Of a stretch of 64,000 nucleotides of DNA, positions 49,005 to 59,842 are shown one piece after another. The translations under genes were made by a program, and so were the position numbers. The stretch spans positions 3,689,341 through 3,753,340 of the forward strand of contig CM033120.1 in assembly GCA_019321725.1 (NCBI GenBank). Reading direction: 5' to 3'. This DNA comes from Paulownia fortunei. Its lineage: Eukaryota > Streptophyta > Magnoliopsida > Lamiales > Paulowniaceae. The notes beneath the pieces are model-generated. The model ran no database searches. It was given only the letters and a program-made list of their open reading frames with translations, and had not been told where the DNA came from. How positions within the stretch are numbered: position 1 is the first letter of the stretch; each line of letters starts with the position of its first letter.

Positions 49005-51439
49005 AAACACCATAACATTAAGTGGAAAGAAGTACAACACCTCTAGAATTAATTCATAGTGATATATGTGATTTAAAATTTATACAAACTAGAGGTGGGA
49101 AAAAGTATTTCATTATTTTTATTGATGATTGCACTAGATACTGTTATGTGTATCTTTTGAAAAGTAAAGATGAGGCTGTAGAAACTTTTAAAAACTATAA
49201 GAATGAGGTTAAAAATCAACTTAGCAAACGAATAAAAATTATTCATAGTGTTAGAGGGGAGAATATGTAGCTTCGTTTGAAGAATTTTGCTCAAAATCTG
49301 GCATTATTCATCAAACTACAGCTCCTTACTCACCTCAATCAAATGGTATAGCTAAACGAAAAAATCATACTCTTAAGGAGATGGTGAATGCTATGTTAAT
49401 AAATTCTGGTTTACCTTAGAATTTATGGGAGGAAGCTATACTCTCAGCAAACCATATTCTTAATAAAATACCATACAAGAGTAAGAATGAAACTGCTTAT
49501 GAGTTATGGAAAGGTCGTAAGCTTTCCTACAAATATCTTAAAGTGTGGGGGTGTTTGGCCAAGGTAGAAATACCTAAACCAAAATAAATTAAAATCGGGC
49601 CTAAGATAATCGATTGTATTTTTATTGGATATGCAAATAACAGTAGTGCATATTGATTTATTATGCACAAATAAGCAATTCCCAATGTACATGTAGGTAC
49701 AATTATAGAATTAAGAAATGTTGTATTTTTTGAAGATATATTTCCTTGCCAAGAAAGGAAAGAAGTTGGTTCTCGTAAATGAACTTATGAAACTACAAAT
49801 GGTAATCATCAAATTGATGAAAAACCAAGACGCAGTAAAAGGACCAAAATAGCTAAAAGATTTGGTCCAGATTTTCTAACTTATATGATAGAAAATGAAC
49901 CAAGGACAATCTATGAAGCATTGTCCAGTCCAGAAACTCCATTCTGGAAAGAAGCTATTAACAATGAAATAGAATCCATTATGCAAAATCATACTTAGGA
50001 GTTAGTTGATCTCCCACCGGAAGTAAGCCTTTAGGATGTAAATAGATCATTAAAAGAAAATACAAGGCTAATGAATCTATTGATAAGTATAAGGCTAGAT
50101 TAGTAGCTAACGGGTTCAAACAAAAAGAAGGTCTTAACTTCTTTGACACATATTCACCAGTGACAAGGATCACATCTATTAGAGTGCTCATTGTAATTAC
50201 AGCATTGCATAATCTTGAGATACATCAAATAGATGTGAAAACAGCATTTTTAAATGGTGAATTAGAAAAAAAAATTTACATGGAACAACTTAAAGGGTTT
50301 GTTGCTCCCGATCAAGATAAAAAGGTTTGCAGATTAATTAAGTTATTATATGGACTTCAACAAGCACCAAGATAATGGCACGAGAAATTTGACAAAACAA
50401 TGATGTCAAATGGCTTCAAAATTAACGAATATGATAAATGCGCCTATATAAAAGGCACACCAGACACTCATTGTCTGTCTATATGTAGATGACATGTTAA
50501 TTATGGGTAGTAGTTATGATATAATCATGAATACTAAGAAAATGTTAAATAAACATTTTGATATGAAAGATATGGGATTTGAGATTAGCAAATGTCATAT
50601 TGAGAATTAAGATCAATAAAATATCTGAGGGGCTTGTTCTATCGTAGTCTTATTATGTTGAAACAGTATTCAGAAAGTTTAATGTGTATGATACTTCCCT
50701 AGTAAAAACACCAGTGGACTTAAGTTTGCATTTAGCTAAAAACCATGGTGAACCCATATAACAGTTAGAATATTCTCGGATAATTAGCAGTTTGATGTAT
50801 ATTATGAACTGCACATGTCCAGATATTGCTTACTCAATCAACAAGTTGAGTAGGCTTACAAGTAATCCAAGCAATGACCATTGGAAGGCATTGATAAGGG
50901 TTCTTAAATACTTAAGATTCACTTTAAATTATGGATTACATTATACTAGATATCCAGCTGTACTAGAAGGGTGCAGTGATGTAAATTGGGTATCTGACAC
51001 AAAAGACTCAAAGTCTACTAGTGGTTATGTTTTTACCATTTGTGGTGGAGTTGTGCCATGGAAATCCTCTAAACAAACTTGTATAGCTCGATCCATGTTG
51101 GAATCAGAGTTTATAACTTTAGATAAAGCTGGAGAAGAAGCAGAATGGCTTCGTAATTTTTTAGAGGATATTCCTTGTTGGCTTAAGCCAGTGCTCGCAA
51201 TTATGATGTATTGTGATAGCCAGTCAGCTATTGGAAGGGCACAAAGTAGTATGTACAATGGTAAGTCTCAACATATATGTTGAAGACATAATACCGTAAG
51301 ACAGTTGATCTCAAATGGAGTTATTTCCATTGATTTCGTGAAATTGAAGGAAAACCTAGCGAATACGTTAATTAAAGATTTAGGTAGAGATCAAGTTTAC
51401 TGCTTATCAAGGGGAATAGACCTAAAACCTACAAAGTAA
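49005..51439 (+). pseudogene. Ty1/copia integrase, reverse transcriptase and RNase H (3' half of polyprotein)
   Basis: Integrase starts LELIHSDICDLKFIQTRGGK and FIDDCTRYCYVYLL. The second catalytic Asp is replaced (HSVRGEN where SDRGGE is usual), followed at once by a stop (49,268). Further stops and frameshifts occur at about 49,417, 49,587, 49,998 and 50,025. Reverse transcriptase shows KARLVANGFKQKEG, YSPVTRITSIR, QIDVKTAFLNGELEK, LYGLQQAPR and, in another frame, YVDD at 50,482-50,493. RNase H at 50,792-51,283 has [21 protein letters not shown], an ARSMLESEF acidic site and YCDSQSAI, and is the longest intact piece. The element cannot make active proteins. Confidence 0.85.
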
Positions 51440-51977
51440 AGAATTTTCATAGCAATAACCCAACCTTATTAATTGGAGATCCCAAGATCTTGGTTCAATG
51501 GGATAACTAAGTTATGAAGATTCAAACAAAGCACTTGGGAGCAATTTTCTTCCCATTCCTATGATATTTAAAGAGCTACCTGCTGCATGTAGTGATGTTA
51601 AGTTATATACTTTTAATGATTCCTATACTGTAAAGTAGAGTATGACAAGATACTCTAAATAGGAGATCACCTATATAAGTGTGAAGAAGGGTCGCTTCAA
51701 CGAAACACTTATGAATCCAAGATGTTGTCCAAAGCCAAAACGGACACAACCGTGAGAACTAAAAGTATTAAAATAGTTATTTTGTGAATACTATTGTCTT
51801 AGTTTACACAAATAGCTGAACAATTCAAGACATCGTGTCACTAAGCAGCCTAGTAAATCCGATAGTATTCTACTAAGAAAGGTTCAAAGCCACAAGTTAC
51901 CTCGCCTAATGCAATAGCTTCTCGCATGGACTCTCTTCAGTGTCTGCATATGCATTAATTTCATTAATGTGGGGGAT
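51440..51977 (+). other. Copia 3' untranslated region and polypurine tract
   Basis: Noncoding sequence follows the pol stop and ends in AATGTGGGGGAT (PPT, 51,966-51,977), immediately before the LTR start TGTTAG. Confidence 0.75.
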
Positions 51978-53138
51978 TGTTAGAAATTGGTTTGAAAAAA
52001 TAGTTTTTGACCCAACTTTAACCAATAAATAAAGTAGATTCTATTTTATAAAAATCGATATAATTTGACTAAATATAATCTACGCCATACGTAGATAAGT
52101 TTAGTATATTTGATTTCTCAAAATCAATTTTGGGTGAATGAGAAATTAATGGATAAAGTAAGTCACTTAAATAAATAGTTGATTATGAAATGTTGGGAAT
52201 ATGAAAAGTCACAAATCCCACATTGCAAGAGTGAACAACTGTCTTACATATATTAAATCTCACATTAGTAAGGAGTAATCACACGTGCGCACATCGCAAA
52301 GGTTACATTGGGCGCTAGAGGCGCACTTTGCACTTGGCACGTACGTATCGTCGCGAGGAGTTGAGGGGCCTTAAATTTTTTAGAAATTGAACCAAGGTGG
52401 ATCGGTGTGGCTCAGTGACATGGCTAGTGTGAGCTGATGTGGCAGATGCATTCAGTTAGTGTACGCGTGGCAAGACAACATGTGGTTGGAAGCTGAATGG
52501 GCGTGACCGGACACACAACTGCTGACAAGGCACGTCCAAAGGCTGTAAGTGGACCAAATTGCTGACATGTCTGTTTGGTTGGCAAGAGCTCACTGTAAGA
52601 GGTGTGGACCTTTGCAGAGAGTTGCGATCGGTTGGTTGAGATTGATACTTGGCAAGGGCTCACTGTAAGGGGTGTGGACCTTCACAGAGAGTTGCGATCA
52701 GATGATTGATATTGATCCTCAGCAAGGGGTTCACTGTAAGGGTGTGAATCTTCATAGAGGGATGCAATCGTTTGGCTCAAATTGATCCGAATCGAAAATT
52801 ATACCCACTCATGAATTGGTACCACAACTTTTCGAAAACTATAAATAGACCTCCATATTTCATCACTTTCATTCATTAATTCTCTTCTTATCCTTCTCTC
52901 AAGTTCAATAGAGAGTTCTAAATACTTTGATAAGTTTGACAATCTTGTGATTTGTAGTGCAACTATCATAAGATATAAAATCGTTGTATATTGGGAGATG
53001 ATTGTCATATTTCATAAGTACCAAGTGCGGGGTAATTTCGTCTTAAAAAAAAGAGTCTAATTCTTGTCTCAATTCTAACTATTATTCTGTTAAAATACTT
53101 TGAGTTATTTTGATATTATACCTACCAAATTCCCAATA
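51978..53138 (+). repeat. 3' LTR of Ty1/copia element
   Basis: The 1,161-bp LTR starts TGTTAGAAATTGG and ends CCCAATA (mutated CCCAACA). It holds a GC-rich segment near 52,290-52,360, nearly three ~70-bp direct repeats from 52,581, and TATA box CTATAAATAG at 52,839-52,848. It is clearly diverged from the 5' fragment, indicating an old insertion. Confidence 0.85.
52581..52770 (+). repeat. 70-bp direct repeats in copia LTR
   Basis: GGCAAGAGCTCACTGTAAG-like units start at 52,581, 52,651 and 52,721. Two units remain in the 5' LTR (44,136 and 44,203). They lie just upstream of the TATA box, where enhancer repeats of other copia LTRs are found. Confidence 0.8.
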
Positions 53139-53198
53139 GAGATTTATAACAAATTGTTACCTACCAAATTCCCAAAAGATATTTATAACAAATTGTTA
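53121..53198. repeat. 39-bp tandem duplication over the copia LTR end
   Basis: CCTACCAAATTCCCAA... occurs at 53,121 and 53,160 with two or three differences. The first unit contains the LTR terminus, so the duplication arose after insertion and includes flank. Confidence 0.75.
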
Positions 53199-55329
53199 TA
53201 AAGATAAACCAACTAAACAAATGCATTACCTTTTAGACACTAATCGTCTCAAAGTTTTCTCAGTACCAACATGCCATTAGGTCTTTAACGTCCTATTAAA
53301 AGAATGGGATCACATGTAAGTTTTGTTGAACCCCCTCAAGAAGATATATGCTCATAATGCCAAGCCTAACTTAATAGAAGCATTGTTATATTATTCAATA
53401 AAACTAGTGAATATAATTTACCACAAAGTTTACTTACCCTAAGGCCAATAATGCATCTAGCGATATACCTCTTCATGAACAAGTATAAAGACGATTTAGA
53501 ATTATGTAATCTTATTAATGTAGGAATAAAATTCCGGGAATAAATTGTTATATCAATAATAAATTTGGGATATTTTGTCACATTATTATTTATGAAATAT
53601 ATATTGGATTTGAATGCCTTATGAAAATATTATATTTTATTCAAATTATTTTTAAAAAAATTCAAAATCTTGTTACTATGCTTATAATATTATGGAAATA
53701 TCTCAATTTGCATTTAATGGATCCTCTCTTTTTTTCCCCAAGAAAATGATCAAAGAAATTGCTAAAAGTTTAGTTTCAGTTTTTCTGTTTAAAAAATATA
53801 GGTTCTACTTTCTAGATGGGTTCATGTCACGTTTAATTTATACTTTAAATGTCGAAATTAATGTATCTGAAGAAATAAAATTCAACAAAAAAGAAATAGA
53901 AAATCTGAAGCCAATTAACTCTACATGTGGACGAGAGGACCAAAAGAATGCGTATAATAATATGCGCTAAAAGTGTTGATATTTTCAGATGAATATGTCT
54001 GAAAACTGAAAAAAAATGAGAAAAATGAGAAGAGTAAAGTCAGAGGAGGATAAATTTGAAAAAAATAGGTATTCCTTGTCAAATACTAGAATATTGGGTT
54101 TATAATGTTCAAATGTTTGTTTTAAATACTAAAGTGGACAGTTTTGTGTGATGGCCGATGTGGTCCTGAAAAAACTTAAAAGCTAAGGTTCACTAGCCAA
54201 TACTGATGGATTAATTGATTGGGATATCTTTTCTTCTATGTATGGATAACGCGTTAAGACTGTTTCCATCAAACGCGTCCCCTTACTTCTACGTGTTGAA
54301 CAGCCAAGTGGATGAATAATGCATAATAGATCCAGATGGAAGCTTTCGATGGATTGTATCATCTTATTATAATTTCTCTCCACTTGCATTTAATATTATT
54401 ATCTCATATCTGACTTCATTTATGTTCTCCCACTCTAATGCCTAATTAACCCCAGTTAACTAATTAATAATTAGGATTAAATACACTTTACTGGATCACC
54501 TGAATTAACAAGTGTAACGCTTATATTATTGGACTAAATAATATATGTTTATATAGTCCATAAACTATTTTGAGAATTTTGCACCCTAAATTTGATCTTA
54601 AATTCTTTCTTAATTAGAAAAACACCTTTTTAACTATTACATAAAAAATAATTAATAACTGTAGTTCAAATTTTAAAAACTAAAGTAAGTACAATAATAG
54701 GTAAACACATAATATTAACATCAAGAAGTTATTTTGATTATTTGAACTTATATTTAAGTCATTAACTATATAATTTAAATAAATTTTAGACTCATTTTGG
54801 ATAAAAATGAGTAATTATATCTCCATAAACTTAAACTTAGATATACTTTTTTTTTAAAAAAATTGAACAGAGATATATTTATTCATTTTTATTCAACAGA
54901 ATCCAAGATTTACTTAAATATATCTTTGTTCATTTTTAACATAACAACATATCAAAATTTAAGTTAACGGAGATATACTTGTTTATCTTTATCAAAAAGT
55001 GGAGATTCATTTAGATTAGTTACTTAATAACTTTCTAAAATTAAAAGAAAAAAAGAAACAAATCTATTACAGTAAAATTCGGTGCACGAGGATAACATGG
55101 GTTAGTTTTTAATGAAAATGAAATGGAAAACAAATCTTGAAATTGTAACTTGGTAGAAGGTAACATAAATTGATATCAGAAAAATGCAAAAAGAGATTAT
55201 TAAGTTGTTGACCTATAATCTAGTAGTTAGAAAATAAGTTTTCCACACCACTTAATAGTTCATAGTTATTTTATCAAGTTAAGTCATACATACCCTACCT
55301 CTCCCCTCACAATCTTTTGGTTGCAGCAG
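53199..55329. other. AT-rich intergenic region, nothing recognised
   Basis: A 92-codon ORF at 53,692-53,970 shows no recognisable domain and has unremarkable AT-rich composition. No other structure was seen. Confidence 0.5.
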
Positions 55330-56305
55330 GGACAAGTAGCATGACATGTTTGCGAACTTTATCACCCCATTCTATAACACCATCAATATACTTCTTGATC
55401 TTCTGCTGATCTTCCCAAACAAAGCAATTCTAACCCTTCAACATCATCAACCCTGAAGGCGCAAGATTGTGCATTAAACAAAAACTGAACCAAAAACTAT
55501 TATTTGTATTTTTTATTGAGTACAAATATAGATTAACTGAAATTTTCAAATATATAAAATTTTATTTGATCTACGTTCCTTAAGATGCAATGTTTGGCTA
55601 AAAAAAAACTTAAGTCAAGTGGCATAAAATAAACACATTCTTTTCTTTTTTCCCCTCTCCCAACGTAACAACAATAAAATAATTCATTTAAAGAGTTTAG
55701 ACCATAATAAGAAAAACTAGTTCAAAAATCCTCAGAACATATCAGAAACTACCCACACTTTATAGATTTCTTAGAAGAACCATAAAAAGGTGTCAACCTA
55801 GGTATAATGAACAGGACATAAAGCAGAATTTATGGGAGACAAGGGACACATCGAAATCTTGGAATTAAGAAAAGACAAGTGAGACACAATTGGCTTTAAA
55901 GTAAACAAACAAACTTGAAAGGGGAGACTGCATACATCATAAAGCACAATCAACTTCATTTTTATGTTCATCACTGTCAAATTCATACTCAATTTCATCA
56001 TGTCTTCTCCATAAGTGTAATACAAAAAATATAAGCACAATGTTCTTCCATTTTTATAGTGGAAGTTCAAGCAACTAAAATATGTAGTCATTAACAGTCA
56101 ACACGAATACCAGATTGTAATAAAAATCACTAAAAACTGAAAATGAAATAAAGGCAAATACCATGCAATTCATCAGTGATTGCCCAAGATTGGTCCATCT
56201 TGCCAAGCCAGAGATTCCCCTTGTCCATGGGATTCTTACAAGACTTGCATGGGGATCTTAATCACTTTGCATACTCTGCTTTACAAGGGTATGGAGGTTC
56301 CCCAT
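55330..56305 (-). pseudogene. PARP1: 5' fragment of poly(ADP-ribose) polymerase 1 gene
   Basis: The minus strand holds two exon-like pieces of the PARP1 N-terminus. The first (56,305-56,162) reads EPPYPCKAEYAK, an in-frame TGA, then SPCKSCKNPMDKGNLWLGKM, matching the first zinc finger with its CxxC. The ATG at 56,305 is one base out of frame. It ends at a possible donor (ATG|GTATTT). The second (about 55,465-55,330) reads VDDVEGLELL, a one-base insertion, then WEDQQKIKKYIDG, the linker between the first two fingers, with an acceptor-like CCTTCAG before it. The third finger, WGR and catalytic domains are absent. It is therefore a broken gene fragment, perhaps captured or truncated. Identification is from recalled motif order. 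Confidence 0.7.
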
Positions 56306-56760
56306 TCCCCCTTTCCTTCTTCTTTTTTTGGAAGAAAAACTATTTTCTTGAATTCTACTGGCTTTCTTTCTTTTGTGAGTGGAGAGAAAGAAACACTGTA
56401 GCTTCCAATTTCCCCACCAACACGCCATCTTTTTCATCATTTCCCCTTATGTGTAGCCCCAACATCGCTCTTTTCCATTTTTTTTGTCGTAATTCTTTCC
56501 TCTCTCATTTTTTTTTTACTTCATTTTCTTTTTCTTTCATCCATTTCTTCCATTTTTTCATCCACCGCGGCATCTAGTCGCCACTACAATCACAGCAGAC
56601 ATAGCACCACCACCCACCTTTCTTTTCTTTTTCCATTAATGTTTTTTTTCTTACATTTTTCCTTTTTCTCCCTCTTTTTTCCTTTTCACTTCTCCTTTTA
56701 GCTATTTTCTTATTTTCTTTTTCTTTTTGCTTCTTTCACTCTCTCCTACACTGTGATTAC
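56306..56760. other. Pyrimidine-rich stretch upstream of the PARP1 fragment
   Basis: The plus strand is strongly T/C-rich, with many TTTTCTTTT runs (homopurine on the minus strand). On the minus strand this would be the 5' UTR and promoter side of the PARP1 fragment. Open frames here are low-complexity Phe/Ser or Lys strings and were not called. Confidence 0.5.
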
Positions 56761-57049
56761 TTAATTAATTAATTATTTTTTATATTTTACAATTGAAAAA
56801 ATAGTATTCTAATCAAATAAGAATTTGAAGTTGAATTCAAAGTTCAAAATGCAAAAAATATATTGGGAATTATATAATATACATGACATAAGGTCAAATT
56901 GTGCAAATATTTAATTTAGAGGGTAAGTATTACATTTTTTAGTTTAAGAGGAGTGAATAAAATATGTCATACAGTTGAGGAGGTAAAGTATTCAACCATA
57001 TTATTTAAAGAAAATTTTTAATAATATATTTTCATTATGGAGATAATGA

Positions 57050-58082
57050 GCATGTTTGGAATCACTTTTCAAATGGACTTTTAGATATAAAAGTCTATTT
57101 GAATTTTTTTTAGGTGTTTGATGGTCTATATTTGATGGACTTTTAGGAAAAGTCACATTCCAAAAAGTCAATTTTAGAAAAGTGAGAATAGGTGGCTTAT
57201 CAAAACCCATTTCCTGTACTTTTATTTGGAGGTTACTAAAAAACTGGTACTTTTCTATTTTATCCTTTCTCTTTCTATCTAAATTACCCATATTAACCTC
57301 ACCCTAATATCTTTTTATATTGACAACTATATACATTCATCCTTTTAAAATTTTACACAAGTATAAATCAAAAGTTTTTATTGTTCAACTTCTTTTTTCT
57401 TTGTTTGTACATCTTTATTAGTTTAAGGATATCATCAATTACTTGAAATTGAGATGATCTTTAATTTAATAAAATTACAAACTCATTTTATTAGATAGTT
57501 AAATTTGCAAACTCATTTTATTATACAATATGTATTTCATGCTCTATTTTTTTATGAGCGGTATTTTTTTTAATTTGATATTATTTATATTTTTGCTTAT
57601 TTGATTTTTTTTTTAAATATGTCATGTATTCTTCTTTTCCAATTAAATTTCTCAAATTCATTTACTCTATTTTTAACAACAATATTTTATTTTTGAAAGA
57701 ATGGTATTAAATTAGTTGTTGATTTTAATTACTTAAAAATTGAAGCGGCAGTCTTGGAAGAGAAAATGAAACTATGAGTTAGTACTTTTTTCATTAATTT
57801 GATTTATGATTTTTCTTTGAACAACTCCACAGAAAAATATAAAATTAATAATTGACGAAAAATATAACATTATAACTTATTAAAGTATTGTTAGAAAAAG
57901 TATGTAGCGATTTGAGAAATCATATGCCGCAGAATAATGTTTTAATATAAGTAGGAGCCATATTATTAAATACATATTAAAAATACACTTTTCAACTTGT
58001 TTACCAAACATAGTTATACGTGAAGAATGAACTTCTAGTTCTAAAGCACTTTTCTGAAATGGGTTTCACCAAACATATGTTA
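57050..58082. mobile_element. Possible non-autonomous TIR element, ~1 kb
   Basis: GCATGTTTGG on the left and CCAAACATATGTT on the right form short imperfect inverted ends. They are flanked by GATAATGA (57,042-57,049) and AATAATGA (58,083-58,090), an 8-bp duplication with one mismatch, as for hAT elements. The interior is AT-rich and noncoding. The call is tentative because the inverted repeats are short. Confidence 0.4.
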
Positions 58083-58141
58083 ATAATGAAGGACTTTTAA
58101 AAAAGATACTTAATGAAATGTTCATTTTTTAAATGGACTAA

Positions 58142-58423
58142 ATTGATGAGATAAATTATTCAATTCGAATTAATTATGGTGAAATCATAAGCCTAGACTT
58201 TTAAGTTTTTGAATTTCTTCATTAGTTGATTCTGATCATTAGTTAGTGTAGGTAGACTTAGTTTGTAATCATAAATATCTATTTTTATTTATTCAAATAA
58301 AATTAGAGTTAATATAATTTCGGTAATTAATAATTCAACAATTCTCGTGGGAACAATAATTTATTCATCATTTTATTACTTATATATGATAACATACACT
58401 TGCGTTCACAAATTTTTGCAACA
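58142..58423 (+). repeat. Truncated 5' LTR of element E
   Basis: These 282 bases align without gaps to the last 282 bases of the 3' LTR (62,663-62,944), with about 19 differences counted by eye. The LTR end GCAACA is followed by the PBS. The outer ~1.36 kb is missing. Confidence 0.85.
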
Positions 58424-58429
58424 AATTTT

Positions 58430-58448
58430 TGGCGTCGTTGCTGGGGAC
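58430..58448 (+). other. Primer-binding site of element E
   Basis: TGGCGTCGTTGCTGGGGAC differs by two changes from the TGGCGCCGTTGCCGGGGA type complementary to plant tRNA-Asp, used by Athila/Tat-group elements. Confidence 0.8.
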
Positions 58449-58632
58449 AGTTTTATTTTGTTTTGTTAATATCATACCAAGTAACTTTAATTTTAATTTT
58501 AATTTTTCTTGTATATATATATATTTATCTTTTCTCCTATTTTTATTTTTCTTTCATTGTTTGAGTGTGCCCTTGTTTATAATCACAGGTGTTTTCTTGT
58601 GCGTGTGAGATGAGCGGAAAGTGGTAGACAAG

Positions 58633-59781
58633 ATGGCATATAATTCATACTATTGACCAAATGAATATTACATGACAAATCAAGCTTCAACTCAGGCATT
58701 TAAGATTAATCGAGAATATGCCATTAATGCGTTGACTACTCAAATACATGAGTCATATGGTGGTTTTCAAGCAAGAACACAATACCAAGAGAGCAACCAA
58801 TTTGCATCACCATATGTCGAGCATGCTGAATATGAGTGGAATTACTACCAACTGCAAAATTTTCCATTCTCCAACACTTATCAAGGATGGTCAAATCATT
58901 CTAATGCTTCATGGAGAAATGATGAGAATATGATGTGGCATGCACCTAGTTATCCACCATTAGATAATAAGCAAAACCTTAAAAAAGCTTTAGCTCAATT
59001 CGAATGTACTACCGATAAAATCTTGTTGCAAACTCAACCTAGCAATCCATCACAACATATTTTGCCTTATACAACTGAGGCAAATGGAGAGTGCGAAGAA
59101 TATTGTGATGCTAATTTGCTAAGTAATGAAGAGATTGAAACTATCTTGTGGATTAAAAAACTAATGAAAGATGAACAAGATGTATCAACATAAATACCTC
59201 TAGTGGAGAAAAGAGAACAATATTGGGATGTTAGTTTGCTAAGTGATGAAGTGATTGAAACTGTCTCGTGGATTAAAAAACTGATGAAGGATGAACAAAA
59301 GATATCAATACAAATACCTCTAGTAGAGAATAGAGAACATCAAGAAAATGTTCAACCAAGCCCTTCTCAAGAGCCATCACAGGGATTTTCTTATCCTCAT
59401 CTTCTACAAAATAGCAGGGCTATGTTAAATATTGTGGAGGATGATATGGGGATCTCATCGCACAATTGTGAATTAGATGATCAAGAGTTGGGAGATTGCT
59501 CATTAAAATATTCTATGGAGGAAAGTAAAGGTGCATTTGAGGATGTTGACAATTCTATTATCCATATAGATTTCATCATCCCTGACATTGAAAAAGATAG
59601 AAATATTTCTCTCACACAAGGACAACTATTATTTATCATCGGGCATGCACTCAACAATATAAGAGAGGCACTTGATCCCATGTCGGATTATGCTCACTAT
59701 GCTTATCTTTGGGGATCACCTACACTTCTAGAGCATACAAAGGCATGGCATGATAAATACCTATTTTTGGATCCCAGTTGA
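58633..59781 (+). pseudogene. Gag-tail/retropepsin relic ORF of element E
   Basis: One frame from ATG 58,633 runs to 59,781 with two stops: TGA at 58,654 (probably from TGG) and TAA at 59,191. The first part has gag-tail features (NTYQGWSNHSNASWRND, like the plant gag motif YNPGWRNHPNFSW). The middle holds two tandem 40-residue units, each with an LLS(N/D)E(E/V)IET...WIKKLMKDEQ core. The end aligns with the retropepsin C-terminus of A1 (IDFIIPDIEKDRNISL, LLFIIGHALNNIREAL) and finishes SPTLLEHTKAWHDKYLFLD. The N-terminal protease half with the catalytic Asp is absent, so enzymatic activity is not expected. The second half, 59,203-59,781, is open. Confidence 0.65.
59101..59340 (+). repeat. 120-bp in-frame tandem duplication in element E ORF
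   Basis: TATTGTGATGCTAATTTGCT at 59,101 recurs as TATTGGGATGTTAGTTTGCT at 59,221, exactly 120 bases apart, preserving the frame. The premature TAA in unit one corresponds to CAA in unit two. Confidence 0.85.
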
Positions 59782-59814
59782 GCAAGGAAGGAGTCCGGCT
59801 GAAAACTATAAATC

Positions 59815-59842
59815 AAGCACTTCTTAGGAGGCAACCCAAGTG
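59815..59842 (+). other. Conserved GGAGGCAACCC hairpin in element E
   Basis: AAGCACTTCTTAGGAGGCAACCCAAGTG can fold with CACTT pairing to AAGTG and GG to CC around AGGCAA. It corresponds to the minus-strand motif in A1 (15,311-15,334) and A2 (10,881-10,909). Confidence 0.65.

Noticed and set aside
44111..53138. Copia element as an active transposon
   Set aside because: Lost start, several stops and frameshifts, mutated active sites, a truncated 5' LTR and a 2.9-kb insertion rule out autonomous activity.
53692..53970. 92-codon plus-strand ORF
   Set aside because: No domain, signal peptide or promoter is recognisable, and the length is within chance for such AT-rich DNA.
56176..56577. 133-codon plus-strand ORF beside the PARP1 fragment
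   Set aside because: It is a Phe/Ser string from pyrimidine-rich DNA, antisense to the zinc-finger exon.
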